From assembly GCA_022072225.1 (NCBI GenBank), contig JAJVIC010000010.1:408995-472994 (forward strand): a stretch of DNA of 64,000 bases, written 5' to 3'. This DNA is from Bacteroidia bacterium (GTDB taxonomy: Bacteria > Bacteroidota > Bacteroidia > SXHM01). Position 1 is the first letter of the stretch. Every line of letters begins with the position of its first letter. The notes below the pieces were generated by a model. The model was not told where the DNA came from. It did no database searches and saw only the letters and a list, made by a program, of their open reading frames with translations. A program made the position numbers and the translations under genes. Positions 1 through 8,358 of this stretch are shown here, piece by piece.

Positions 1-25
1 TTCTTGTAAGCCTGTATTGTGCTGG

Positions 26-33
26 CAAAAGTA
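26..33 (-). promoter_or_regulatory. Possible -7 promoter element reading off the left edge
   Basis: On the minus strand this reads TACTTTTG, a match to the Bacteroidota -7 consensus TAnnTTTG. It lies downstream of the CutA-like gene on the same strand and would drive a gene beyond the window edge. No -33 TTG at the usual spacing was identified, so this is only a motif match. Confidence 0.3.
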
Positions 34-71
34 AAAAGGTTTATGGTATTTGTATAATGTTTTTGAATACA

Positions 72-404
72 TTATTCATACCCGGGTGTTGATATTCTCT
101 GAATATTGTATGAAAGTTGATTTGCCTGCGCCCACTCCATGTGTGTTATCGGAATGGCATAAATCTCGGGCAACTGGGTATCGCAGAATTTTTTCAAGCG
201 TTTTTCAATTACAGGAAAGAGAATAGATTTGGTTTTTGCTGTAATGATGTAGATTTTCTTCGATTGGAGTTTCCCGTTTACCAGTTCAAGTCTTTCAATA
301 TGGCGTTTGATATTTACATCTACTACCAGGTTTTCTTCCAGCAGAAACAGGGCAACTGTTTCCAGGAGTTTTTCATTTTCAGCTACAATTCTCAGTAATA
401 TCAT
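72..404 (-). CDS. CutA-like small protein, last gene of the efflux operon
   Basis: The 110-aa product resembles the CutA1 divalent-cation-tolerance family. It has an N-terminal beta strand (MILLRIV), a helix (LETVALFLLEENLV), the central strand followed by ITAKTKSILFPVIEKRLKK, and LPEIYAIPI near the C-terminus, which matches the CutA pattern of a Lys/Thr/Ser segment, a helix and then PEI-hydrophobic. CutA proteins are trimeric ferredoxin-like folds related in shape to PII signalling proteins; their role in metal tolerance is debated. The gene starts 14 bases after the TolC-like gene and so is probably the fifth gene of the TetR-ABC-HlyD-TolC operon. A second, divergent CutA-like gene sits at 11672-11983. 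Role here unknown; a cytosolic modulator of the transporter is one inference. Confidence 0.6.
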   Translation of the reverse strand: MILLRIVAENEKLLETVALFLLEENLVVDVNIKRHIERLELVNGKLQSKKIYIITAKTKSILFPVIEKRLKKFCDTQLPEIYAIPITHMEWAQANQLSYNIQRISTPGYE

Positions 405-418
405 GGTTGTTTCTTTTT

Positions 419-1825
419 TTAAATTCCTGCTTCACCGAATGTATAGGCCACCTGCAGCAGGTTTTTGCGGTTTTTGGTGATGAGTTCAATCAGTTTTACC
501 CTTGCATTAACAGCGCTCATTTCACGCATATTAATCATAAACAGCGAACTTTCGCCCGAATCAAACATTCGTTTTTCAGCAGACAGCAATGATTCATAAT
601 CGCGTACCGTTCCTGTATAGAGTTTAACCTGCTCGCGCGAAACGTTTTGTTCGTTAATACTCATGCGGGCTTTGTTCAGCAGTTGGTTGGTTTTGTTTTT
701 CAGTTCGTAATTTGCTTCGCTTATTTTTAGTTTGGCAAGTTGCAGTTCGCCTCTTTCTTTGCGCAACAGCAGAGGCATACTGAAGTTTAAACCCCACTTG
801 TAATTGTTAAGACTGTAGTTGCTGAACACATCGCTGTTAACGGGAGCCGACAATGCATTGTATTGAATATTAAGCAGCGGTTTCAGTTTTTCGGCTTTCC
901 ATTTTCGCTCGGTTTCCAGCGTTGCTATCTTAAATCTTGACAGCGAAAGTTGCGGATGTAATTGTTCCAGGCTGTCTAATTTTAAAATAAAGCCTGCCAG
1001 TTCGTATTCGCCCGCTGAGATAGTTTCACTTGCCGGTGGTATGGTGTTATTACCGAGTTCCAGCGGTATTTCATTTTCGTACCAGAGAAAAGTTGACATC
1101 ATAAGCGAGGCGTTGGTAAATTCAATTTCCGCTTGTTGCAGGTTGAGTTTTCGGTCCTGCACTTGTATGCCTGCCTCAAGGGTGTCAACATAAGGACGGT
1201 CGCCAAGTTCTGCGCTTTGTTTTACGGCATCAAAACGAAGTTGTGCAACGCTTAGTGCATTTCTGAAAACAACAAGTTTGTTGTAGGCCATAAACCATTC
1301 CCAGTAAGCTTTGCCGGCTTCGTACATCAGTTCGTTTAATATGGATTGTTGCTCGGCAAGCGATGCTTGTGCGAATATTTTTGCCTGTTGTAAGGTTGTT
1401 CTTCGCTGGTCTATAAACAGGCCTTGCCCCAGAGGCAGTGATATTCCCGCATAAGCCAATCCTTGTTGCGGCAAAGAGTTTTCAGGGCTCAGAAATGAGC
1501 CCCGGTTGTTTTCGTATCCCGCTTTCAATTCAATACCAAACCATGTGGGAATTTTCAGACCGGAGTTCAGCAGACTGAAATAATTTTTATCATCGAAATA
1601 TTTCTGATCCAAACTGATGTATGTTACAGGATCAAAATTTCCGCGTGCGCTTAGTTCAGTTGCCTTTCCCATTTTTGGCAACAGGGCTGCCTGCCTGGCT
1701 ATCGGGTGATTTTTTTTTACCCAAGTTGAGTACTCTTCGAACGAAAACAGTATCAGAGAGTCGGTTTGAGCCAACAAGAAGAGCGGAGAAAACAATAAAC
1801 AAGTCAGAAAGTAAAATGCTCTCAT
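419..1825 (-). CDS. TolC-like outer membrane efflux protein
   Basis: This 468-aa protein has a signal peptide (MRAFYFLTCLLFSPLFLLAQ) and the alternating helical and strand layout of the outer membrane efflux protein (OEP/TolC) family, with long alpha-helical segments around residues 120-220 and 330-460. TolC-type proteins form the outer membrane channel of tripartite exporters. The start codon overlaps the end of the HlyD-like gene by four bases, which implies translational coupling. With the ABC and HlyD genes it would make a complete inner membrane-periplasm-outer membrane conduit. The substrate cannot be read from the sequence. Confidence 0.85.
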   Translation of the reverse strand: MRAFYFLTCLLFSPLFLLAQTDSLILFSFEEYSTWVKKNHPIARQAALLPKMGKATELSARGNFDPVTYISLDQKYFDDKNYFSLLNSGLKIPTWFGIELKAGYENNRGSFLSPENSLPQQGLAYAGISLPLGQGLFIDQRRTTLQQAKIFAQASLAEQQSILNELMYEAGKAYWEWFMAYNKLVVFRNALSVAQLRFDAVKQSAELGDRPYVDTLEAGIQVQDRKLNLQQAEIEFTNASLMMSTFLWYENEIPLELGNNTIPPASETISAGEYELAGFILKLDSLEQLHPQLSLSRFKIATLETERKWKAEKLKPLLNIQYNALSAPVNSDVFSNYSLNNYKWGLNFSMPLLLRKERGELQLAKLKISEANYELKNKTNQLLNKARMSINEQNVSREQVKLYTGTVRDYESLLSAEKRMFDSGESSLFMINMREMSAVNARVKLIELITKNRKNLLQVAYTFGEAGI

Positions 1826-3177
1826 TTTTTGTCCTCTGCTTGCGTTGCAGTTTTGTTTAGTTTATAATAGTCGGGAGGAAATCCGTTTATTTTTCGCCAC
1901 AATTCATACCATATCGGAACATCTTTTAGCAAAGACATGGTATGCGCTCCCGCACCTACGCGCAATTCTTTTGGCCAGGGATAGGACGTTGAATCGGCTG
2001 CTACCAATAACCTGTATTTGCCATTTTCGCTTATGAAATTATCAATAGCCACTACTTTTCCGTCATAGGTTCCGTAACTTACATTCGGCCAACCTGAAAA
2101 TACAACTGCAGGCCAGCCGTCAAACTGAATTTTTACCGGCTGATTTTTTTCTATTAAAGGTAAATCAATCGGCAGTACATACATTTCAACTGCAAGTTCA
2201 TAGCTCGATGGCATAATGCTGACTATTTCTTCACCTTCTTTTATGTTCTCGCCAATTCCTGTTTTCATTGCTTTTGTTATGTATCCGTCCTGTGGTGAGG
2301 TTATATAATAGTACCCGATTCTTACAGAATAATTCATGTATTGATTTTGTAGTTTGGTAACAACAGCTTCGGCATCATACATACTGCTTAGTGCAGAATA
2401 CTTATCCGATTCGGTTTTAGCAATTTTATCATTGAATTCAGTTTTAATTGTTGATAATTCAACCAATGCGTTTATCATTTCGTTACGGCTGGTAAGCAAC
2501 TTGTTTTCTTGTGATATTTTTTTCGCACTAGTCTCTTGCATTTTTAGCTTTCTGCTTTCCAGATCGGTTAGTGATTTCAGTCCTTCACGGTAAAGTTGTT
2601 CCATTCGCTGCAATTGCTCCTGAGCTATTTTTTCATTCAGTATGCTTGCCTGCAGGTCAATACTATCGCTCTTTATTTTTAATATAGCCTGCTGTACTTT
2701 ATTTTGGGCTTGTTCCAGTTTTAGCATCCTTGTCTGGTTCATGGCATCAACCTGATTGTCTAGGGCTTTTACTTTTTCCATATAAGACGTAACAGAAAGC
2801 TCTTTTGATTTCAGTTGTTGCTCGGTATTTTTCAGCAGTGAAGGATCAAAATATTCGTCCTTTATTTCTGAAATAAAAAGAATGGTGTCGCCTTTGTTTA
2901 CAAAATCACCTTCTTTTACATGCCATTTTACTATTCGCCCGGGAATAATGGAATGAATGCTTTGCGGACGTTGGTCAGGTCGCAGAGCAGTAACATTTCC
3001 GGGAGCCTGAATGTTTTGTGTCCAGGGAAGACACAGAAGAATAAGCAGAAAAATAATTGCCGTGAGTGAAATTTTGAGAAACAAGTTGCTTATTTGTTTA
3101 CCCTCTGTAATGGTAAATGAACGGTATTTACTCTTGTCAATAAGATCTTTTATGCTGTTGGATGTTATGTTGAGCAT
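1822..3177 (-). CDS. HlyD-family periplasmic adaptor protein
   Basis: The 451-aa product has a short cytoplasmic N-terminus, one membrane segment around residues 33-51, then a lipoyl-like half-motif (GRIVKWHVKEGDFVNKGDTI), a long coiled-coil hairpin of roughly residues 120-280, and a second half-motif with beta-barrel sequence (DGYITKAMKTGIGENIKEGE). This is the layout of HlyD/EmrA membrane fusion proteins. It lies one base from the upstream ABC gene and overlaps the TolC-like gene by four bases. It should bridge the ABC protein to the outer membrane channel. Family assignment is firm; substrate is unknown. Confidence 0.88.
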   Translation of the reverse strand: MLNITSNSIKDLIDKSKYRSFTITEGKQISNLFLKISLTAIIFLLILLCLPWTQNIQAPGNVTALRPDQRPQSIHSIIPGRIVKWHVKEGDFVNKGDTILFISEIKDEYFDPSLLKNTEQQLKSKELSVTSYMEKVKALDNQVDAMNQTRMLKLEQAQNKVQQAILKIKSDSIDLQASILNEKIAQEQLQRMEQLYREGLKSLTDLESRKLKMQETSAKKISQENKLLTSRNEMINALVELSTIKTEFNDKIAKTESDKYSALSSMYDAEAVVTKLQNQYMNYSVRIGYYYITSPQDGYITKAMKTGIGENIKEGEEIVSIMPSSYELAVEMYVLPIDLPLIEKNQPVKIQFDGWPAVVFSGWPNVSYGTYDGKVVAIDNFISENGKYRLLVAADSTSYPWPKELRVGAGAHTMSLLKDVPIWYELWRKINGFPPDYYKLNKTATQAEDKK

Positions 3178-3178
3178 G

Positions 3179-4891
3179 TCAGTTTATTAAGTTTAATAAT
3201 TCCTGTTCCATGTTTTTAGCCTGGTCAAAAGCTTTCACGCTGCCGTTTTCCATGAGGCATACCTTATCGCAAAGCGCGGCAACATGTGCATCGGATGAAA
3301 TGATTAATACTGTTGCGGGGTAGTTTTTACCAAGCAGGTGTTCGAGAATTTTTTTTCGTTCGTTTGTTTCAATGGTATTGATGCAATCGTCAATCAGCAA
3401 CAGTTTTGGATTGTTAACGATTGTACGTGCGATGTTTATTTTCTGAATGGTACTTTGCGAAAAGGTTTTTCCTTCGGGAAACACAAGTGTGTCGAGCCCT
3501 TTCGGTAATTTTTTTACAATTTCATCCAGTCCGACCACAGCAATGGCTCTTAAAATATCTTCTGTAGTTGTTTTATCTTTTCCAAGCGAAATATTTTCGC
3601 GCACCGTACCATGAAAAAGCGATGCACCTGAGAAGCACGCTCCAATATAGCTGCGTAGTTTTTCAAGGCTGTAATTCCCTGCAGGCAATCCGTTGTAGCA
3701 AACGCTGCCACTTTCAGGTTCATAAAAACCTGCAAGCAGATGTAACAGCGTTGTTTTGCCCGAACCATTGCTTCCGGCTATCATTATTTTCTCAGCACTG
3801 TTTATTTTCAGCGAAACTTTTTTCAGAGCTTCTTTGCTGCTGTTTTCGTGCGAGAAAGTCAGTTCATTTAATTCAAGAACAATTCCGTCAGAAGAAATTA
3901 TTTGCTCACTGCCTTTGTCGTTTTCAAGTTCAAAATCAGTAACCTGCCCAACTTTTTCAAGCGAAGCCAAAACATCATAAATGGTTTCAAGGCTCATAAT
4001 CAATTTTTCAACCGAAGCCAGAATGAGCAGTATCACCAGTTCGGCAGCTACAAACTGCCCGATGTTCATCTGCTGATTGATCACCAGCATTCCACCAATC
4101 AGGAGCAAGAGTCCTGCAACAATAATTTTGAACGCAATCATCCACAGGTATTGTAACCTGAGTAACGAAAAATGATTTTCGCGCGCATCCAGATATTCTG
4201 CTACATACTCATCTGTCTTCTTCAGATGCAGCGAAGTTTCGCCTGCCAGTTTAAAGGTTTTGTCGGCTCGCGCAATTTCTTCCAGCCAGTGAACAACTGC
4301 ATATTTGTATTTCGATTCTTTTAAACTGGTATCAAGTCCACGTTTACCTGTAAGACGGAAAACCAGGAAAAACAAAACCACCAGTGCAAGTGTAATCGCT
4401 ATAAAAAACGGGTGATAGAACGAAAGTAAAATCAATCCCAGTAAAATCTGGAAAGCTGCAGTTGAAAAATCGATAAGTATTTTTGATAATCCTTTCTGAA
4501 CAATGGGGATACCAAAGAAACGATTCATCAACTCAGGAGCATAGTTATTGTTGAGTTTATTCAATTTTAGTTTTGGTACTCGGTAGGCAAATTCAAATGC
4601 CGCTTTGGTGAAAATTTTCTGTTGAATATTTTCAGTAATTCTTAGTTGCATTATTTGCAGAATACCGCCCAGTAATACTCCCAGCAACACAAGAATAACA
4701 AGTACAATCCAGGATGTTGATACCTGTCCTCCCTGAATAAGATTAATGATTGACTGAATTCCCAGAGGAAGCGAGAGCGCAACAATTCCGTTTATTATTG
4801 CAAACAAATACAATTGACGTATCTCGGTGCGATTAGGAATCAAAAGCAGCCAAAAGCGTTTAACCGGTGATAATGTTTCTTTCGTATTCAT
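3179..4891 (-). CDS. ABC exporter, fused membrane and ATP-binding domains with degenerate NBD
   Basis: The 570-aa protein has an N-terminal transmembrane domain (about residues 25-300) and a C-terminal nucleotide-binding domain (about 335-570), without the C39 peptidase domain of bacteriocin exporters. Walker A is intact (GSNGSGKT, 373-380). The other motifs are degenerate: no Gln is seen at the Q-loop (GACFSGASLF, near 420), the LSGGQ signature reads FSQST (477-481), the Walker B aspartate D501 is followed by Asp rather than Glu, and the H-loop position reads ISSDAH without the expected His. From memory, related Bacteroidota exporters next to TetR/HlyD genes are similarly degenerate, so this may be a subfamily trait. 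It overlaps the TetR gene by one base. Confidence 0.85.
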   Translation of the reverse strand: MNTKETLSPVKRFWLLLIPNRTEIRQLYLFAIINGIVALSLPLGIQSIINLIQGGQVSTSWIVLVILVLLGVLLGGILQIMQLRITENIQQKIFTKAAFEFAYRVPKLKLNKLNNNYAPELMNRFFGIPIVQKGLSKILIDFSTAAFQILLGLILLSFYHPFFIAITLALVVLFFLVFRLTGKRGLDTSLKESKYKYAVVHWLEEIARADKTFKLAGETSLHLKKTDEYVAEYLDARENHFSLLRLQYLWMIAFKIIVAGLLLLIGGMLVINQQMNIGQFVAAELVILLILASVEKLIMSLETIYDVLASLEKVGQVTDFELENDKGSEQIISSDGIVLELNELTFSHENSSKEALKKVSLKINSAEKIMIAGSNGSGKTTLLHLLAGFYEPESGSVCYNGLPAGNYSLEKLRSYIGACFSGASLFHGTVRENISLGKDKTTTEDILRAIAVVGLDEIVKKLPKGLDTLVFPEGKTFSQSTIQKINIARTIVNNPKLLLIDDCINTIETNERKKILEHLLGKNYPATVLIISSDAHVAALCDKVCLMENGSVKAFDQAKNMEQELLNLIN

Positions 4892-5568
4892 TACTGAGTT
4901 ATTGTTTTTACTACCATATCATGAAAAAACCTGCGTACGTCATCATTACCGTTTACTTTGTTGGTAAGGCGTGGAAGATGTTCGGAAAAAAAGTGCTGCA
5001 GGTGAGCTCCTTCAACTACTGTTGACACCAGCATGTTGGGATATTTATATTTCGGAGAAACTTCCAGAATGATTTCAGCGACTTTGTTTACCAGATTTTT
5101 GTAGCCATAGTAAACACCCAGTTTGTTTTGCGAATCAACCTCCTTATTCAGAAATGATTTAGATGCTTCAGTAAGAACAATCCTGCTCAGTTTTACCAGA
5201 TTCATGTGTGAGAATTCACTATCCTCGGTTATTTTTTCAGTAAGTAGTTTCACTGCACGTTCCAAACGCTGGTTGGGCGATTTAATATTTGCAACGGTAA
5301 ATTCAAGCCTGTATTCCATCCACGACCAATACCAGGAGGTAAGGTAGAGCAGAAATTTCTGCTTGCTCTGAAAATAACGGTAAACAGATGCCTCAGGAGA
5401 GCCAATTTTCTGTCCAAGTTTTCTGAATGTGAAATCTTCGTAACCAATTTTATCTATCAGATTAATGCCTTCAGTTATTATTTTTCGTCCCAACTCGCTT
5501 GTTTCCGGATTTTTTAAATATACAGATGGATTTACCTGAATGTTTACTCCTATGATAAATTGTGTCAT
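4891..5568 (-). CDS. TetR/AcrR-family transcriptional regulator
   Basis: The 225-aa protein carries a TetR helix-turn-helix around residues 40-75 (EDFTFRKLGQKIGSPEASVY followed by RYFQSKQKFLLYL), then an all-helical ligand-binding domain. TetR proteins usually repress neighbouring efflux genes until a ligand binds. It is the first gene of the export operon, with a one-base overlap to the ABC gene. A 35-bp perfect palindrome 15 bases upstream of its start covers a -33/-7 promoter, so autorepression of the whole operon is the natural inference. Confidence 0.88.
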   Translation of the reverse strand: MTQFIIGVNIQVNPSVYLKNPETSELGRKIITEGINLIDKIGYEDFTFRKLGQKIGSPEASVYRYFQSKQKFLLYLTSWYWSWMEYRLEFTVANIKSPNQRLERAVKLLTEKITEDSEFSHMNLVKLSRIVLTEASKSFLNKEVDSQNKLGVYYGYKNLVNKVAEIILEVSPKYKYPNMLVSTVVEGAHLQHFFSEHLPRLTNKVNGNDDVRRFFHDMVVKTITQ

Positions 5569-5583
5569 TATTGTTTAAATTCT

Positions 5584-5618
5584 TTGCAAATATAATAGTA
5601 ATACTATTATATTTGCAA
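5584..5618. promoter_or_regulatory. 35-bp perfect palindrome over the efflux operon promoter (putative TetR operator)
   Basis: Two 17-base arms (left arm TTGCAAATATAATAGTA) are exact reverse complements around a single central base. On the minus strand the right half contains TATATTTG, a match to the -7 consensus TAnnTTTG, and a TTG lies 21 bases upstream of it, a plausible -33 spacing. Because the palindrome is perfect, the same promoter sequence also exists on the plus strand (-7 at 5608-5615), pointing into the 3' end of the barrel gene. Position and symmetry fit a TetR dimer site that occludes the promoter. Confidence 0.8.
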
Positions 5619-5668
5619 TTAATTTAAACATAACAGCTATAACTACAATTTGTTTTAAGTGTAAAAAA

Positions 5669-7030
5669 TTATTCAACGTTTCTTTTAAACTCCCTTTTTG
5701 CTTTAATCCTACCAGGATAAACCACATATTGCAGGAAATTGATTTCAATATCATTGAATTGCAACTTAGTATCACCTATTTCCATGGAAAGCCATGGTGT
5801 CCATCGGATATTACTTCTTATAATCATCCATTCAACTCTGGTTGGTCTAATATCCCATCCAATCATAATTAGTGGTGCAAATTTTCCGGTTTGTATATCA
5901 GTTTGCTTGATGTCGTTGTCAATTTCAGTTAATTTAAGTTGATTGTAGCCATAGCCAAGCCCTGCAAATGGCAAAAAACCTTTATAATCGAAAAGAAATT
6001 TAAAAACCTCTGCCGCTATTGATTGGCGGAACGTTTTGTGAATAAATCCATACCCTTCTTGTTTTATCCAAACAGGTCTGTACGAAACCCTAAATTCAAG
6101 GTCAGGCTTAAATAAATAATAGGTAATCCCAACTTCAGGAAAAATATTCATCGGCCCGGGGTTTTGAAGAAAAGATCTGTCAATTCTTTTTTTATATGAA
6201 GATTTCTGTACTGGTAAAACTTCTGAAACCCCAATTCCTACTGACCATGCATTAAGTTTATTTTTTTTTAATAAAAAATCTTTAAAATCGGACACTTCTT
6301 TTACTATTTCTTCTTTTTTATTTACAGATGTGATATCAAATAAGTATTTTACTCCGACTTTAAATGAAAGAGCAGGAAACTGAAGGTTTCCTGACATCGA
6401 TCTTGATACAGGATACTTATATTCGTTATTACTGAGCCATTGAATAGTTAAGTCGATCAGGTAATTTTTATGTTCAAGTGCACATCCAGTTTCAAGCATA
6501 ATGATTTGTTTGTTCAACTCAATGCCTTTTTCCTGGTTTTTTACTTTTTGCCAATATCTCATATCGCTCCATTTTAACCCTGCAAACGGACGCAATCCAA
6601 ATTTTGTTGGTTTAATCAGGTTTATAGGATAGTACCTTATATTCATTGAAAATCCGGTTGAAATATGGTAATCAACATCAGAATAAGAGAAGCGATATCC
6701 TCCGAAAAGTGGTATTGAAGCCATCATATCCAGATGTCCCCAGAAATGCAAACCTCCTATATCTAATCTTGGTTGATAGGTGTAAGGAAGATTTCTTTTC
6801 TGAAGTGAATTAGGATTGGATTGGTCAATTAATATTTCGGTACTGCCTATCCCTGGAATTATTTGTGAAGAGAAGCCAACATAGCTTTGCGCAAAATCAT
6901 ATTTACTTCGGTTTTTCTGGGCTAACACTTGAGCAGTGTATATCGGGATAAACCCAAAAACAATGAGGATGAATTTTTGTGAGAACGACAATGAAAAAAT
7001 TTGCATCAGAAAATAATTTATCCAATGCAA
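5669..7030 (-). CDS. Predicted outer membrane beta-barrel protein, unrecognised
   Basis: This protein of up to 453 aa has an N-terminal hydrophobic segment ending near AQVLAQKN, a likely signal peptide, and many short alternating strands rich in Tyr, Phe and Trp with Gly-containing turns, typical of a Bacteroidota outer membrane barrel. Two strand-rich halves (about residues 60-240 and 270-440) are separated by a Lys/Glu-rich linker (NKKEEIVKEVSDFKDFLLKK). I recognise no named family. The start could also be the internal ATG at 7006, which gives a shorter signal peptide. It lies 18 bases after the TPR gene and is probably co-transcribed. Base composition is AT-rich. Confidence 0.6.
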   Translation of the reverse strand: MHWINYFLMQIFSLSFSQKFILIVFGFIPIYTAQVLAQKNRSKYDFAQSYVGFSSQIIPGIGSTEILIDQSNPNSLQKRNLPYTYQPRLDIGGLHFWGHLDMMASIPLFGGYRFSYSDVDYHISTGFSMNIRYYPINLIKPTKFGLRPFAGLKWSDMRYWQKVKNQEKGIELNKQIIMLETGCALEHKNYLIDLTIQWLSNNEYKYPVSRSMSGNLQFPALSFKVGVKYLFDITSVNKKEEIVKEVSDFKDFLLKKNKLNAWSVGIGVSEVLPVQKSSYKKRIDRSFLQNPGPMNIFPEVGITYYLFKPDLEFRVSYRPVWIKQEGYGFIHKTFRQSIAAEVFKFLFDYKGFLPFAGLGYGYNQLKLTEIDNDIKQTDIQTGKFAPLIMIGWDIRPTRVEWMIIRSNIRWTPWLSMEIGDTKLQFNDIEINFLQYVVYPGRIKAKREFKRNVE

Positions 7031-7048
7031 GAATAATAAATAATGATT

Positions 7049-8284
7049 TCATTGACCGCAAAATAAAATATGTGCATTTATTGCTGGTGTGTAACCTAGG
7101 TTTCCGCTCGTTATCAAATCTTGACAACCGTTTGTTAGTCGATAACTGATTATGTATGCCAACCCTCTGTTATAATAAGCTTCTTTATAATTATTATCAA
7201 TGCTTATTGCTTTGGAATAGTCATCTATTGCAGAATTAAAATCATCAAACAACAGGCTTATGTTCCCTCTTAAATTCCAATTTGATGAAAGTTCCGGTTC
7301 AATCTGAATTAATTTTTCTACATCATTAAATGCTTCAGTATAATTACCAAGAAATTTCTTTAGAAATGCCCTGTTATATAGTGCATCAGTATAGTCTGGG
7401 CTCAAGCCTATAGCATTATTATAATCAATCAATGCGCCATCAATATCACCAGCTTCTTTTTTAATTAAAGCTCTTGCAAAATAAATATTGGGAGCATCAT
7501 GACTAATTTCAAGTGCAATATTTATATCTTTTTTGGCATCTTCAAGTCTGCCAATTGCCCGATTAGCAATTGCCCTGTTATAATATGCTAATGCAAACTC
7601 AGGATTAATTTTAATAGCATTTGTAAATGAATTAATAGCATCCTCATATTGTTCCATTTTAATGTAGACCATTCCTTCTAAGTCAAATGCAATTGAACTG
7701 TTATTGTTAGTTTTTATCAAATCTTCAAGAATTTTTTTACAAGAAGTTAGATCATTTTCAAGGAAATATATTAAGCCCTTTTTTAATAATAAATCACTGG
7801 AATTTGGATCTTTTATAATAAGTGAATCAATATCTGAAAGTGCATTTTCGTATTCTCCCATAAGTATAAAATCATCTATCCGGTGACTAATAATTTCAGT
7901 ATCATCAGGATTTAAGGAAACAGCTTTGTTAATATCATCAATTGCACCTTTATAATCCATAGCTAAAATTTTAGCCTTTGCTCTTTTGTCGTAAAAGTAA
8001 ATTGACAAAGGATTTAGTTTTATAGCAACATTGTAATCTTCAATTGCAGCCTGAAATCTTTGAGTGATTTCATTTAAGTAAGCTCTTTTCATATAAGCTT
8101 CAGCGTTAGAATTGTCTGTTGCTATGGCATTTGTATAATCTTGTAAGGCTCCTTCCCAATTGCCAAATTTCAATTTAGTATCAGCTAATTGAATAAGATA
8201 ATTTGATTCAAGGCGTTGCGATGTTTGTGAAAGGGATTTATCGAAACAGATGACTGTAATAAATACTACGATAAGATTTTTCAT
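7049..8284 (-). CDS. Tetratricopeptide-repeat protein with signal peptide
   Basis: The 411-aa protein starts with a signal peptide (MKNLIVVFITVICFDKSLS) and is then made almost wholly of 34-residue TPR units, about ten, each with the A/Y-x-Y-NRA pattern (for example ALAYYNRAIANRAIGRLEDA). Several repeats carry the 'D-Y-N/S-A-I' consensus helix. TPR arrays mediate protein-protein contacts; an exported one next to a barrel gene suggests an envelope scaffold, but no specific function can be assigned. It is followed 18 bases later by the barrel gene on the same strand. Confidence 0.8.
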   Translation of the reverse strand: MKNLIVVFITVICFDKSLSQTSQRLESNYLIQLADTKLKFGNWEGALQDYTNAIATDNSNAEAYMKRAYLNEITQRFQAAIEDYNVAIKLNPLSIYFYDKRAKAKILAMDYKGAIDDINKAVSLNPDDTEIISHRIDDFILMGEYENALSDIDSLIIKDPNSSDLLLKKGLIYFLENDLTSCKKILEDLIKTNNNSSIAFDLEGMVYIKMEQYEDAINSFTNAIKINPEFALAYYNRAIANRAIGRLEDAKKDINIALEISHDAPNIYFARALIKKEAGDIDGALIDYNNAIGLSPDYTDALYNRAFLKKFLGNYTEAFNDVEKLIQIEPELSSNWNLRGNISLLFDDFNSAIDDYSKAISIDNNYKEAYYNRGLAYIISYRLTNGCQDLITSGNLGYTPAINAHILFCGQ

Positions 8285-8358
8285 TTTTTCTTTTAAGGTT
8301 GGATTTTATACCTGTATAAATTTTCACCTAGCATTTAAGGATAAAATAGTTTTACTTG

